DNA of 64,000 nucleotides from Clostridia bacterium (GCA_017403145.1 JAFQOO010000008.1:38064-102063), one strand, 5' to 3'; numbered from the stretch's first letter, positions 24,722 to 34,097 are shown. Translations and numbers: made by a program. Notes: generated from the letters alone by a model not told the origin.

Positions 24722-26839
24722 ATGGAAAACAAAGATTTACACTCCCTAAACGAGCATATAGGCAACCCAAACGAAGGTGTTTGCCATTGTGGCGGTCATC
24801 ACGACGAGGGTACTTGTTCACTAGATAATAAGCATAACGAGGAAGAACACGAGAGCGTTGGTAGCTCTTGCTGTGGCATAGATTTAGAGGAAGAAAACCA
24901 TACCTCTTGTTGTGGCGTAGACCTCTCCGCCTCGCCCAAAAAGGGTAAACTCGGTAAGTATTGGATATACCTTATAGTATCTTTACCCATTCTTATTGGT
25001 AGCTATCTACTATCGCACTTCGACATATATCACCCCTATCCGTTCACCGCGTTATTCGACCCCGCTTGGATAGTCGTCGTACTATGCGGTACTCCCATTT
25101 ATCGCGGAGCTATCAAAAACCTAAAACGCAAAAAGATTACCGCGGCGCTCTTGATAAGCATAGCTATGACCGCTAGCCTTATTATGGGTATACTTATGGC
25201 TTTTGGCATAGGCGAAGGACACGGGCACGGTAGCTATATCTTTGCAGCGGGTGAAATCGCCTTCCTTATGACTCTAGGTCAACAAATAGAGGGAGCAACC
25301 AGCAGAAAATCACGTAGTGCTGTAAAGGCACTCATCGATATGACTCCCATTCTTGCAACACTCAAAACCGAGGATGGTTACATTGACGTTAACGTAAATA
25401 CCATTAACGTGGGCGACGTTCTACTTACCCGCCCTCACGAGATTATCGCTATCGACGGAACAGTGGTTTCGGGAGAAGGCTCGGTTGATACCTCTTCCAT
25501 TACCGGCGAGTATGCGCCTCTCGACGTCGCACCCGGCGACAAGGTATATGCCGGCACCAAAAATTTGGATAGCGCACTAGAAATTCGAGCTACCAGCCTT
25601 AGCACCCAAACCACCCTATCAAAACTTATCGACTACGTCAAAGAAGCAGAAAAGAAAAAGGCTCCCTTTGTTCGCCTCGCGGACAAATGGGCAAGCTATT
25701 TCGTACCTTGTACCTGCACTCTTGCGGTAATAGTATTTTTGGTTGCACTCTTCGGCTTTAAGGTTAGCGTACTTGATGCTATTCAAAGAGCCATAACGGT
25801 ACTAATCGTAGTATGTCCTTGCGCTATGACGCTCGCGGTTCCAATAGGAGTTGCCGCAGGTATTGGTAACGCAAGCAAAAAAGGTATACTTGTAAAGAGT
25901 GGCGTTGCATTTGAAGCCCTTTCCAAAATAAAGGTAGTTTGCCTCGATAAGACGGGAACGCTAACCGAGGGTAAGCCCGTAGTTCAAGAGGTACTTCCCT
26001 ACGAAATAGATAAAGATGAACTTCTTCGACTATCCGCTTCTGCAGAAAGCAAATCCGAACACCTTATCGGCAAAGCCATAGTAAAGGCGTATGACGGAGA
26101 AATAAGCGAGCCCGAAAGCACCGAAAGCAAGGTGGGAGTAGGCATAAAGGCACGCGTTGAAGGACGTGAAATCGAAATAGTTAAACTTGCGGGAGTTGAA
26201 AACCTATTGCCCGAAAGCGAAAAGGAAAAGTTGCTTTCCGCACCCTCAACCACAGTTGCGGTTATCATCGACGGAGAATATAAAGGCGCCATATTGATTA
26301 CCGATAGTTTGCGCTCAGGTTCCCAAAATGCGGTAAAAGAACTAAATGACATTGGTATCAAAACCATAATGCTCACGGGCGACAACATACCTTCTGCTTC
26401 GCTTATCGCAAGCCAAGTAGGTATAACCGAAGTCAAAGCAGGGCTTCTTCCCGAAGACAAGGTTGCCGAAATAGAAAAGCACAAAGAAGCGGGTAAGGTC
26501 CTTATGGTCGGTGATGGCGTAAACGATGCTCCGGCAATGAGCGCAAGCGACACCTCTCTTGCAATGGGCGCAATGGGCAACAGCGTAGCAATAGAAACCG
26601 CCGACGTTTCGCTCCTTGCTAACGACCTAAGAAAGGTTCCCTTCCTTATTAAGCTTTCCCGCGTAACCTTTAGGCTGGTAACCGTCAACATTATCCTATC
26701 TCTATGCATAAGTCTAACCGCGGTTATCCTATCCTCACTAGGACTACTCAACGCAGTTAGTGGCGCGCTAGTACACAATGCAAGTAGCGTTTACGTATGT
26801 CTTTCCGCTAGCCTATTATTGTTCTACAAGAACAAATAA
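24722..26839 (+). CDS. P1B-type heavy-metal efflux ATPase
   Basis: 705 aa. CPC in the sixth helix (365-367), DKTGT phosphorylation site (409-413), TGE (261-263) and GDGVNDAPA are intact. No classical GMTCxxC metal-binding domain is present. The cytosolic head instead has CHCGGHH (21-27) and two SCCGxD motifs (49-54, 62-67), all before the first helix. The last helix reads HNASSVYV rather than the MxxSS of standard Cu(I) pumps. CsoR control suggests copper(I), but the helix signature leaves metal specificity open. Confidence 0.9.
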   Translation: MENKDLHSLNEHIGNPNEGVCHCGGHHDEGTCSLDNKHNEEEHESVGSSCCGIDLEEENHTSCCGVDLSASPKKGKLGKYWIYLIVSLPILIGSYLLSHFDIYHPYPFTALFDPAWIVVVLCGTPIYRGAIKNLKRKKITAALLISIAMTASLIMGILMAFGIGEGHGHGSYIFAAGEIAFLMTLGQQIEGATSRKSRSAVKALIDMTPILATLKTEDGYIDVNVNTINVGDVLLTRPHEIIAIDGTVVSGEGSVDTSSITGEYAPLDVAPGDKVYAGTKNLDSALEIRATSLSTQTTLSKLIDYVKEAEKKKAPFVRLADKWASYFVPCTCTLAVIVFLVALFGFKVSVLDAIQRAITVLIVVCPCAMTLAVPIGVAAGIGNASKKGILVKSGVAFEALSKIKVVCLDKTGTLTEGKPVVQEVLPYEIDKDELLRLSASAESKSEHLIGKAIVKAYDGEISEPESTESKVGVGIKARVEGREIEIVKLAGVENLLPESEKEKLLSAPSTTVAVIIDGEYKGAILITDSLRSGSQNAVKELNDIGIKTIMLTGDNIPSASLIASQVGITEVKAGLLPEDKVAEIEKHKEAGKVLMVGDGVNDAPAMSASDTSLAMGAMGNSVAIETADVSLLANDLRKVPFLIKLSRVTFRLVTVNIILSLCISLTAVILSSLGLLNAVSGALVHNASSVYVCLSASLLLFYKNK

Positions 26840-26860
26840 GCATTGTTTTATATCCTTTAA

Positions 26861-26895
26861 AAAACCCGTCTTGTTATTTTCTAGGCGGGCTTTTA
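26861..26895 (+). terminator. Terminator of csoR-ATPase operon
   Basis: Imperfect stem AAAACCCGTCT / AGGCGGGCTTTT with an 11-base loop, followed by T-rich sequence. Confidence 0.65.
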
Positions 26896-26904
26896 TTTAT
26901 ATTT

Positions 26905-26934
26905 TTAACTTTTTCGCTCACACCAGCATACATT
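26905..26934 (+). promoter_or_regulatory. Weak putative promoter of the 121-aa gene
   Basis: TTAACT (26905-26910), 18 bp spacer, TACATT (26929-26934); only six bases separate it from the ATG at 26941. Confidence 0.35.
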
Positions 26935-26940
26935 AGTGCT

Positions 26941-27306
26941 ATGAAAGACGACTATATGGAAGAGCTTGCAAGAGCCTATAATAAAGAGCTACGAGGGGCG
27001 GAAAATCCCGAAATAGAAGGCGCTATCAATATCGTTAACGAGCAAATATATTTGCTTTCTCGCCTTAACTCAGGGCGCAAAATCGTAGGATATATCCTTT
27101 CTATAAAAGAATACGTTAAAAGCACGTTGGGGCATAATAAAACACCCTCTCGTAGGTCTTTGCCTAGAGAGGGTGATATCGCCAGAATTATTTCATTGGA
27201 GCTAGAGCTTTTATCAATATTAGATAACCTAAAAGAGCCCTTTATTCCCAAGATTTTAGAGTACGAAAACCGCGTTCTTGCTCTACTTTGTTATCTCGGT
27301 AAGTAG
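26941..27306 (+). CDS. Hypothetical 121-aa protein
   Basis: No family recognised. Predicted mostly helical, charged, no membrane segment; codon use resembles the neighbouring genes, which argues for a real gene. There is no Shine-Dalgarno before the ATG, and a candidate -10 sits six bases upstream, so a leaderless mRNA is possible. The middle (about residues 68-78, TPSRRSLPREG) is encoded by a strong inverted repeat that looks like the terminator of the opposing operon. Its 3' end overlaps the RACo-like gene tail-to-tail by 24 bases. Confidence 0.5.
   Translation: MKDDYMEELARAYNKELRGAENPEIEGAINIVNEQIYLLSRLNSGRKIVGYILSIKEYVKSTLGHNKTPSRRSLPREGDIARIISLELELLSILDNLKEPFIPKILEYENRVLALLCYLGK
27136..27175 (-). 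terminator. Putative terminator of the cvpA operon, inside the opposing gene
   Basis: Stem of 13 pairs with one bulge (CACCCTCTC-TAGG), loop of six, followed by TTTTATTAT on the minus strand. It lies about 107 bases after the stop of the RACo-like gene. Confidence 0.6.
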
Positions 27307-28260
27307 GTCTTGGAAAAGGTCGTCGTCGGCAAGAGAAAGCTCCACAACCTTTTTGGTTAGTCTTTCCAGCTTAGCTTTAGGACGATTGGAAGCGAGCAGA
27401 CTTGCCGAGTTTTCACTCACCCTGCTCTCCGTAGGTACTAGTCCACAAGCCTTTGCAAGAACGTTATCCCCTACTACCACCTTCCATTTTGGTTCGAACC
27501 TCTTGATAAAATAAGCTATTGCCGTAACGTAGGTTGCGGGTGCATCTATATTAGGTATCACGCGCGCGATAAAGAGGTGATTTTCCTCTAAATAGGCAAT
27601 ATATCCGTCTTTAACAAGCATAGTGCCCTCTGCTCTACCCAACATTTCGAGAAGGATATCTCCACCAATTAGAGCGGTAGGTTTGGGGAGCATCAACACT
27701 TCTTCCGAAGTCATATCAAAGAGCTTGGCTTCTACCGTAGTGCAATAATCATATTCCTCGATTATGCCCGTTACCTCGCTAAACTTTTGAGGAGTACCCG
27801 TAAGAAGTATCACGGTAGCTTTTGCAAGTCCGTGCTCTTCGTAAAGCTCGACGGTTTCCTTTTGCGCCACACTACGTAGTGCCCTAAAAGAGGTATCGGT
27901 CGGAGGCAAAATCACCTCGTCCAGAACCTCACCACCATCGCAAAGACCGACCACCGTTCTTCCGTCTTCGAATACAACGAAAGCATCTGCTTCCGATATC
28001 TTCTTCTTTTTTTGCTCCACTCTTTCAAGTAAGCAATCTATTTCCACCTCGCCCTCGATTACCTTGTCGCAAGCCAATCTAACTCCCCTCTCTAAATCGG
28101 GAAGGGCAATAAAGGTGCGGTCCTTTTCGGTAATAGGTAAGGTAGGCGCAACTATCTTGCACCTTCCGCATAGTCCCTTGCCACCGCAGGGAAATACAAA
28201 GCCTTCGCTTTCGAGAAGATTGCGAAGGCTATCTTTTGTAGCATTTAGTTTTATTTTCAT
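27283..28260 (-). CDS. 2Fe-2S ferredoxin-domain protein, short RACo-like
   Basis: 325 aa. The N-terminal plant-type ferredoxin has C25-x5-C31-x2-C34...C64. The rest resembles a shrunken ASKHA/DUF4445-type activator: DAFVVFEDGRTVVGLCDGGEVL stands where RACo proteins have a nucleotide-binding strand-turn, and GLVPTESRVSENSASLLASN resembles their late conserved block. Full RACo proteins, which reactivate corrinoid proteins, are about 550-650 aa, so this is roughly half length. No corrinoid protein or methyltransferase is nearby. The ATG overlaps the stop of the repeat protein by one base (TAATG). Function open. Confidence 0.7.
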   Translation of the reverse strand: MKIKLNATKDSLRNLLESEGFVFPCGGKGLCGRCKIVAPTLPITEKDRTFIALPDLERGVRLACDKVIEGEVEIDCLLERVEQKKKKISEADAFVVFEDGRTVVGLCDGGEVLDEVILPPTDTSFRALRSVAQKETVELYEEHGLAKATVILLTGTPQKFSEVTGIIEEYDYCTTVEAKLFDMTSEEVLMLPKPTALIGGDILLEMLGRAEGTMLVKDGYIAYLEENHLFIARVIPNIDAPATYVTAIAYFIKRFEPKWKVVVGDNVLAKACGLVPTESRVSENSASLLASNRPKAKLERLTKKVVELSLADDDLFQDLLTEITK

Positions 28261-30278
28261 TATGCTCCGTATGCGTTATACGCGCTAATCCAAGTATTAT
28301 ATCCGGTGTAAGTTACGGTACCGCTTCCCTCGGTTACTTCCTTAGAAACAACTTTTAGTGCAATGGGAAGCTCTTCGCCCAATACGTAGTCAACGTATGC
28401 GTCGTTACTATCAAGAACCTTTACGTTATCCGCTGCATATACAGCGCATCCGCCAACGTTATTTTCAAATCTAACGCCCTTACCGAAATATAGAGTTCCT
28501 TGTTCGGTTGCGTTATCAAGGTCGTACATTACCGAGAAGAGCTTATCAAAGTTATCGTATTCTCCATCGGTTTCGCCTGCTTGAACCATTAGGTCAACAC
28601 CTTGGTCAACGAAGAATATGATGCTATGGTTGTTACTTATTCCTGCCACGTCAAAAATAGCGGATACTATAGCGGGAGTAATCACGTAAGCACTACCATT
28701 TTTCTCAATGCCGGGAATTTCTTCAAGAGCGATAGCGGCTTCATAACCGGCTAGACCGCTTACCATATCGTAGTAATCGGTGTTTTGGGGAGTGGTGGTT
28801 GCACTCAAGAATACGGAGTGGGTAATACTTCTAGTTGGAACAAGGCTACCCGCGGTAAAGTCGCCGATAATCTCGTTGGGAGTTCCGTTATTCTTGTTTA
28901 TTCTTGCAATAATTCCATTAAAGGTGGTGTCTTCAACGGGAGTGTAATCAAATACACCTGCTTGACGTAGTGCATACAAAGAGGTATCGGTAACAGCTTT
29001 GGATAGTGCGGGACCAACCTCTTGAATCTTGGTATCGGGGTCTATTAGCGAAAGAACGCCGACGTCGTATTTATCCATTACTTGCTCCAAGGTCAATGCC
29101 TTCATTGCATCGGATAGTCCACCGATTTCGGTATCTTGTAGAGCCTTCAAAATCTTGGAAGAGTCTTCCTTGACTTCTACAACTTCGCCAAGTTTAACTC
29201 CGTTAATTCTGGGTTGAAGAGCATCCTTGTTGCCGAGTTCGGTAATCTTGAGGTCTCTTATAGCCCATACTATTGCGTGGCTGGTTTCTTCGTTAACGTC
29301 AACAGCATCTTGAATTTCCATTTGCTTGATGTTACCGTCAAGGCCTTCTAGAGTAGAGTTTTGTAGATACTTTAGAACCTTGCTACTGCTTTCGGTAATT
29401 TCGATAGCATCGCCGATAGTCATATCTTTGATAGCTCCGTCTAGCTCGTCAAGAGTGAAATCTTTTAGATAGATGAGAACCTTGCTAGACTTTTTAGCAC
29501 CGGTTTCGGGGTCGTCTTCTAAGCGAATGGTAATAGCATCGCTAATCTTCATTTCCTTGATAGCACCGTCTAGCTCGCCAATCTTGGTGTCTTTTAGATA
29601 TGCTAGAACGTTAGCGCTATCTTCGGTAATTTCCAAAACCTCGCCGATAGCGGTATCTTGGATTATGGCATCCATATCTTCGGAAACCTCTTTGAAGGTC
29701 TTTTTACCAAGCTTTTGGATAAGCTTACTGCTTGCTGGATTTTGCTCGGTAGCATCTTCGTCGTAAACGACCTCAATAAAGCTATCGAGAGTGTTTTGGT
29801 CAAGGTCGCCAAAGGCTTCGTTTAGGGGCTTGGATAAAAATTCTTCGTCTTTGAACAAGGGTAAATCGGGGAGTTCAACCTCGAACTTATCTTGCATAAC
29901 GGTCATAGTGAGGTTGTTGGTTAGCGTTGCGCCCAAGTTGGATATGGAGCTTTCTGCTATAACGCCCGCCTCGATACCTACCGCATCGCTTATGGTGGTA
30001 GAAATCTTGTTGATACCAACCTTGCCTTCTATATCCTTGATAGGAGTTTCGGAAAGGTTGCCGAATATTTCAAGAATACCCATACCATAATCCATAATGG
30101 ATAGTTTTTCTTGTTCTTCGTTCAAGTCCATACCAATGCTTGAACCAACGTTTTCCTCAACGGTTTTCATCATCCCGTCTTTGGTAAGTAGCATATAGCC
30201 GCCGCCAACAAGAGCGACAGCTATAACGAGTACGCCAACGATAATGCCTACTAAAAATCCACCAAAGTGCTTTAACAT
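28260..30278 (-). CDS. Membrane-anchored protein with internal ~50-residue repeats
   Basis: 672 aa. One N-terminal membrane helix (about 5-32) leaves the remainder outside the cell. Residues about 185-400 hold five or six repeats with the shape SSKVLxYLxDTxIGELDGAIKxM followed by IGDAIEI. The C-terminal third is a different, beta-rich region (DYYDMVSGLAGYEAAIALEE and on). It is Asp/Glu rich. No family recognised. AAGGAGA precedes the ATG. It sits between cvpA and the ferredoxin-domain gene and is coupled to the latter, suggesting one envelope-related operon. Confidence 0.7.
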   Translation of the reverse strand: MLKHFGGFLVGIIVGVLVIAVALVGGGYMLLTKDGMMKTVEENVGSSIGMDLNEEQEKLSIMDYGMGILEIFGNLSETPIKDIEGKVGINKISTTISDAVGIEAGVIAESSISNLGATLTNNLTMTVMQDKFEVELPDLPLFKDEEFLSKPLNEAFGDLDQNTLDSFIEVVYDEDATEQNPASSKLIQKLGKKTFKEVSEDMDAIIQDTAIGEVLEITEDSANVLAYLKDTKIGELDGAIKEMKISDAITIRLEDDPETGAKKSSKVLIYLKDFTLDELDGAIKDMTIGDAIEITESSSKVLKYLQNSTLEGLDGNIKQMEIQDAVDVNEETSHAIVWAIRDLKITELGNKDALQPRINGVKLGEVVEVKEDSSKILKALQDTEIGGLSDAMKALTLEQVMDKYDVGVLSLIDPDTKIQEVGPALSKAVTDTSLYALRQAGVFDYTPVEDTTFNGIIARINKNNGTPNEIIGDFTAGSLVPTRSITHSVFLSATTTPQNTDYYDMVSGLAGYEAAIALEEIPGIEKNGSAYVITPAIVSAIFDVAGISNNHSIIFFVDQGVDLMVQAGETDGEYDNFDKLFSVMYDLDNATEQGTLYFGKGVRFENNVGGCAVYAADNVKVLDSNDAYVDYVLGEELPIALKVVSKEVTEGSGTVTYTGYNTWISAYNAYGA

Positions 30279-30308
30279 AGGGCTTCTCCTTTATTTAAGG
30301 CTATAAGG

Positions 30309-31145
30309 TTATTTGCCAAGACTTCCCATCAACTCTCCGAGGTTTACCGAGTTTATTAGGAAATCATATAGGAAGTTGTTCTCCATCAAGAACTTGGTAA
30401 CAATCGTGTTAGCCATAAATTCGTTGATAGCTTCCATAAATGCAAGTTGTGATAGTAGTTGTACTAGAGTTAATAGTATGAGTACGAAAAGTGCGCCCAT
30501 TGCTAGGCCGAATATACCGCCGAGCATCTTGTCGACAAAGTGAACGATATATAGCGAAGATATGAGCTTCTTGAGGAGCTTGAATAGGAGTGCTATAACT
30601 ATTCTAGTAACAATTAGGAGTAGTATGAATACTACTGCGGTAAAGATGATGGAAACCAAAGGAGTGGTAACACCGTCAATAAAGTCGATGGTGTTGGTTT
30701 GGTCCTTGTAATCTTCTATTTCGGGATTGAGTTCAGCGTTTTCTTGTAGTAGTTCGTCTACGCTATCGGTAAGTAGTCCTGCTACGTTGATGAAATCTAG
30801 AACTGCGTTTTCTTTAAAGATATCTTCAAAGTTTGCTTTCTTATTATCAACTTCGAAAATAAGTTCTTTTTCTCCGTCTTCGTTGAGGTCGTAGTAATAA
30901 ACCTTTGCATAAGCGTTGGGGAGTTTGTCCGCAAGAGGACTTTCGAGCGATTCACTTACGGTCTCATCCAAATCGGTACCAACGATAATAAGGTTGGTAA
31001 CGGGAGATACTGCTACTACCGCAACAACGATTACCAAAATGGTGGATACTAGTCCAACACAGGTTTTTACTAGTCCGCGTTTGATACCAAGCATAACCAT
31101 AAGGACTATAATTGCTACCAACACAAGGTCTAAAATTATTTCCAT
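30309..31145 (-). CDS. CvpA-family membrane protein
   Basis: 278 aa from the ATG at 31145, chosen because AGGAGG lies six bases before it; an upstream in-frame start would swallow this site. The opening MEIILDLVLVAIIVLMVMLGIKRGLVKT is the CvpA/colicin V production family signature, with further membrane segments at about 168-200 and 210-245. An insertion of roughly 100 polar residues separates the first two and last membrane segments, making it longer than the usual 160-180 aa. CvpA proteins affect cell envelope and secretion; the exact role is unknown. First gene of a three-gene operon. Confidence 0.8.
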   Translation of the reverse strand: MEIILDLVLVAIIVLMVMLGIKRGLVKTCVGLVSTILVIVVAVVAVSPVTNLIIVGTDLDETVSESLESPLADKLPNAYAKVYYYDLNEDGEKELIFEVDNKKANFEDIFKENAVLDFINVAGLLTDSVDELLQENAELNPEIEDYKDQTNTIDFIDGVTTPLVSIIFTAVVFILLLIVTRIVIALLFKLLKKLISSLYIVHFVDKMLGGIFGLAMGALFVLILLTLVQLLSQLAFMEAINEFMANTIVTKFLMENNFLYDFLINSVNLGELMGSLGK

Positions 31146-31196
31146 AATAAGCCTCCTAAAGGGCACACGTCTAGAGTGTACACCATACTATTATGT

Positions 31197-31225
31197 ATTT
31201 TATCACACGCGCGCATATAAGTCAA
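31197..31225 (-). promoter_or_regulatory. Promoter of the cvpA operon with CG-alternating spacer
   Basis: TTGACT (31225-31220), 17 bp spacer, TAAAAT (31202-31197), minus strand. The spacer contains GCGCGCGTGTG. Confidence 0.75.
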
Positions 31226-31294
31226 GTGGGGAAATATGGCTTTTTATAGGGCACCGACACCCTCTTCAAGTCCTCGTGCATAAAAGCGAGGTAA

Positions 31295-31780
31295 ATGCTA
31301 ATAAACTTTCTTATGGCACTACCCGTAATTTTATGTATTGGTTCATCACAAGTTATAGGCGATTCACTTGGCCCTATGGTGGGAGATTTGTTGCGAGAAA
31401 GATATCGTACTCCCGCCTACGTTTACGGAGGAATAAAAGCTCCCGTCAACGGTGTAAATTACCACGACTATTGCTTTCATCTAAAAAAGATGCATCCCGA
31501 TAGTCTGGTTATCGCGGTAGACGCTTGCGTTGGCGAAGAAAAAGACGTGGGTAAAATCAAGTACTCGGCTAAGGGCTTAAAAGCGGGTGAAGCGCTAAAG
31601 AAAAACCTCCCGCGCGTGGGTGATATAGGGATACTGGGTGTGGTCGCGCCACGCGGTAGCGACAATTTATTTTCACTTATGAACTGCTCCTACTCACTTA
31701 TTGCAAATATGAGCGAAAGAATTGCATATAATATTTTTAGTTTTCTCTCTCTATCTACACAAAAAGGGGTAAATCTTTAA
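31295..31780 (+). CDS. yyaC: YyaC-family (DUF1256) sporulation protein
   Basis: 161 aa. ILCIGSSQVIGDSLGPMVG near the N-terminus and VDACVGEEKDVGKI in the middle match the YyaC/DUF1256 family, which is related to the germination protease GPR and found in endospore formers. GAGG lies four bases before the ATG. No other sporulation gene is seen in the window, so it shows at most ancestry in a spore-forming lineage. It lies divergent from cvpA and ahead of ftsH. Confidence 0.8.
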   Translation: MLINFLMALPVILCIGSSQVIGDSLGPMVGDLLRERYRTPAYVYGGIKAPVNGVNYHDYCFHLKKMHPDSLVIAVDACVGEEKDVGKIKYSAKGLKAGEALKKNLPRVGDIGILGVVAPRGSDNLFSLMNCSYSLIANMSERIAYNIFSFLSLSTQKGVNL

Positions 31781-31809
31781 TTGCTCTTTAATAAATATTA
31801 TGGTATAAT
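31781..31809 (+). promoter_or_regulatory. Promoter of ftsH
   Basis: TTGCTC (31781-31786), 17 bp spacer, TATAAT (31804-31809). About 45 bases of leader precede the ATG. Confidence 0.7.
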
Positions 31810-31857
31810 GGAGAAAATAATCGCTATTTAACGTTAAAATTAACGCACGAGGATAAA

Positions 31858-34014
31858 ATGAACCCCAGACCTAACAATAAAAGAACTTTTCTAATGATAG
31901 CCGCTATGGTAATAGTGGTTCTCGTTCTTGCCATAATACTTACCAATACTATGAAGACCGAGCCCGAAGTACTAAGCTACGACACGCTCATCGAAAAGGT
32001 TAAGAACGGTTCTATCGAAGCATTATATTTCGATGGCGATTACATCGTAAACGTGCTTTATACCAAAGATGCCGAAACTAGCGCCGAGGATTACTCGAAA
32101 AAGGTACAAAATTTTAAAGCCGGCAAATATAAAGATGCTACCGCGGTTATCACCTATCGTAACAACCTAGTTCTTGCTCTTGAAAAATTGCAAGCCGAAG
32201 AAAATGTCGAAATGCCCACCATTTGGCTAAACGACCCCAGCGAAGGCAGTTTTTGGAACTACGTTCCTTATATTTTGAGCATAGTAGGAATTATAGGTCT
32301 TGCAATCTTTATATTTATCGCTATGCGTAAACAAGGCGGTGGCGCAGGCGGTGCTATGAACTTTGGTAAAACCAAGTCTAAAGCAGTAGACAAGGTAAAA
32401 GTTAGATTTACCGACGTTGCAGGTGCAGAGGAAGAAAAACAAGAGCTAAAAGAAATCGTAGAATTCCTAAAGAACTCCAAAAAATTCAAAGAAATCGGTG
32501 CAAAAATTCCTAAGGGCGTTCTTCTAGTAGGCCCTCCCGGAACGGGTAAAACCCTATTTGCAAAAGCCGTAGCCGGCGAAGCGAACGTTCCCTTCTTCTC
32601 GATAAGCGGTTCCGACTTCGTAGAAATGTTCGTTGGTGTCGGTGCAAGCAGAGTTAGAGATTTGTTCGCCCAAGCAAAAAAGGCACAACCTTGTATAGTG
32701 TTTATCGACGAAATCGACGCTGTAGGTAGAAAACGTGGTGCCGGTCTAGGCGGCGGTAACGACGAACGTGAGCAAACCCTAAACCAACTTCTCGTTCAAA
32801 TGGACGGCTTTGAAGAAAACGAAGCTATCGTAATAATGGCAGCAACCAACCGCGCCGACGTTCTTGACCCCGCTCTTCTACGTCCCGGTAGATTCGATAG
32901 ACAAATTTACGTTAACCTTCCCGACGTTCGCGGTAGAGAGGCAATCTTCAAAGTACACGCAAGAAACAAACCCCTATCCCCCGAAATCGACTTTAAAAAT
33001 CTTGCCCGCCTAACCACCGGATTTAGTGGTGCGGATATAGCAAACCTACTCAACGAAGCGGCTATAATCGCAGCACGCGACGATAGAAAGGTTATTAGTA
33101 TGGTTGATATACTCGAGGGTATCAATAAAGTTATTGCGGGACCCCAAAAGCGTAGTAGAGTGGTTACCGAAAAGGATAAACGCATAACCGCATACCACGA
33201 AGCAGGACACGCTTTGGTAGGCAGAGTTTTGAAGAACTGCGACGCAGTACAAGAAGTAAGTATTATACCGCGCGGTATGGCAGCAGGCTATACTATATCT
33301 CGTCCCAAGTCCGACGATGCACACACCACCCTATCACATTTGCAAGACACCATTGCTATGACTATGGGCGGTAGAGCCGCAGAGGCAATAATCATACAAG
33401 ATATCACCACCGGTGCAAGCCAAGATATCAAGCACGCAACCAGCGTTGCACGTCGTATGGTTACCGAGTGGGGTATGTCGCCCGAACTCAAGAACGTATA
33501 CTTTGGCGGAGAGCAAGAAGTATTTATCGGCAGAGATTACCAAACCCAAGCAAGCTACTCCGACGAAGTTGCTTCTATTATCGATAAGGAAATCAGAAAG
33601 ATAGTAGATACTGCTTACGATAGAGCGCTCACCACCATTCGTGAAAACGAGGACAAGCTCCACGTTATGGTTGCACTCCTATTCCAACACGAAACCATCT
33701 ATGGCGACGAAGTCGACCTCATTATGGAAGGTAAGACGGTAGAAGAAATAACCGCTTATATCGAAGATAAAAAAGCAAAGCGCGAAGCAGAAGCAAAGGC
33801 AAAAGCCGAAGAAGCAAGAGCTAAAGAAAATCCTCTTGGCAATCCCAAAGATTTTATCGTTAACGAAGCTCCCGTAATCACGGTATCCGAGCCCATTATC
33901 CTAGATGGTAAAGTGGAAGAAGTCAACAAGGAGCTCTCCACTCAAACAACCGAAGAACAGGTTGAAGAAAAGGTAGACGATACTACGTCCAACGACGAGC
34001 CTACCGACAACTAA
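31858..34014 (+). CDS. ftsH: ATP-dependent zinc metalloprotease FtsH
   Basis: 718 aa. Two membrane helices (about 10-30 and 136-156) flank an extracytoplasmic domain. The AAA+ module has Walker A GPPGTGKT (225-232), FIDEID and the RPGRFDR arginine-finger region. The M41 protease domain carries the zinc site HEAGH near residue 446. It degrades membrane and soluble proteins as a hexamer. The charged C-terminal tail (rich in E, K, A and T) is variable in the family. Own promoter and a strong terminator. Confidence 0.97.
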   Translation: MNPRPNNKRTFLMIAAMVIVVLVLAIILTNTMKTEPEVLSYDTLIEKVKNGSIEALYFDGDYIVNVLYTKDAETSAEDYSKKVQNFKAGKYKDATAVITYRNNLVLALEKLQAEENVEMPTIWLNDPSEGSFWNYVPYILSIVGIIGLAIFIFIAMRKQGGGAGGAMNFGKTKSKAVDKVKVRFTDVAGAEEEKQELKEIVEFLKNSKKFKEIGAKIPKGVLLVGPPGTGKTLFAKAVAGEANVPFFSISGSDFVEMFVGVGASRVRDLFAQAKKAQPCIVFIDEIDAVGRKRGAGLGGGNDEREQTLNQLLVQMDGFEENEAIVIMAATNRADVLDPALLRPGRFDRQIYVNLPDVRGREAIFKVHARNKPLSPEIDFKNLARLTTGFSGADIANLLNEAAIIAARDDRKVISMVDILEGINKVIAGPQKRSRVVTEKDKRITAYHEAGHALVGRVLKNCDAVQEVSIIPRGMAAGYTISRPKSDDAHTTLSHLQDTIAMTMGGRAAEAIIIQDITTGASQDIKHATSVARRMVTEWGMSPELKNVYFGGEQEVFIGRDYQTQASYSDEVASIIDKEIRKIVDTAYDRALTTIRENEDKLHVMVALLFQHETIYGDEVDLIMEGKTVEEITAYIEDKKAKREAEAKAKAEEARAKENPLGNPKDFIVNEAPVITVSEPIILDGKVEEVNKELSTQTTEEQVEEKVDDTTSNDEPTDN

Positions 34015-34030
34015 AACAAAGTGTTATATC

Positions 34031-34060
34031 AAAAAAAGGCACCATATGGTGCCTTTTTTG
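34031..34060 (+). terminator. Terminator of ftsH
   Basis: Perfect palindromic stem AAAAGGCACCATATGGTGCC closing into a T run. Confidence 0.9.
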
Positions 34061-34068
34061 ATTTAGTA

Positions 34069-34097
34069 TTGACAAAAATAGCAACGTTTCTTATAAT
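34069..34097 (+). promoter_or_regulatory. Promoter of the DUF4234 gene
   Basis: TTGACA (34069-34074), 17 bp spacer, TATAAT (34092-34097): perfect consensus in both boxes, so this should be a strong constitutive promoter. TAGGAGG follows. Confidence 0.9.
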
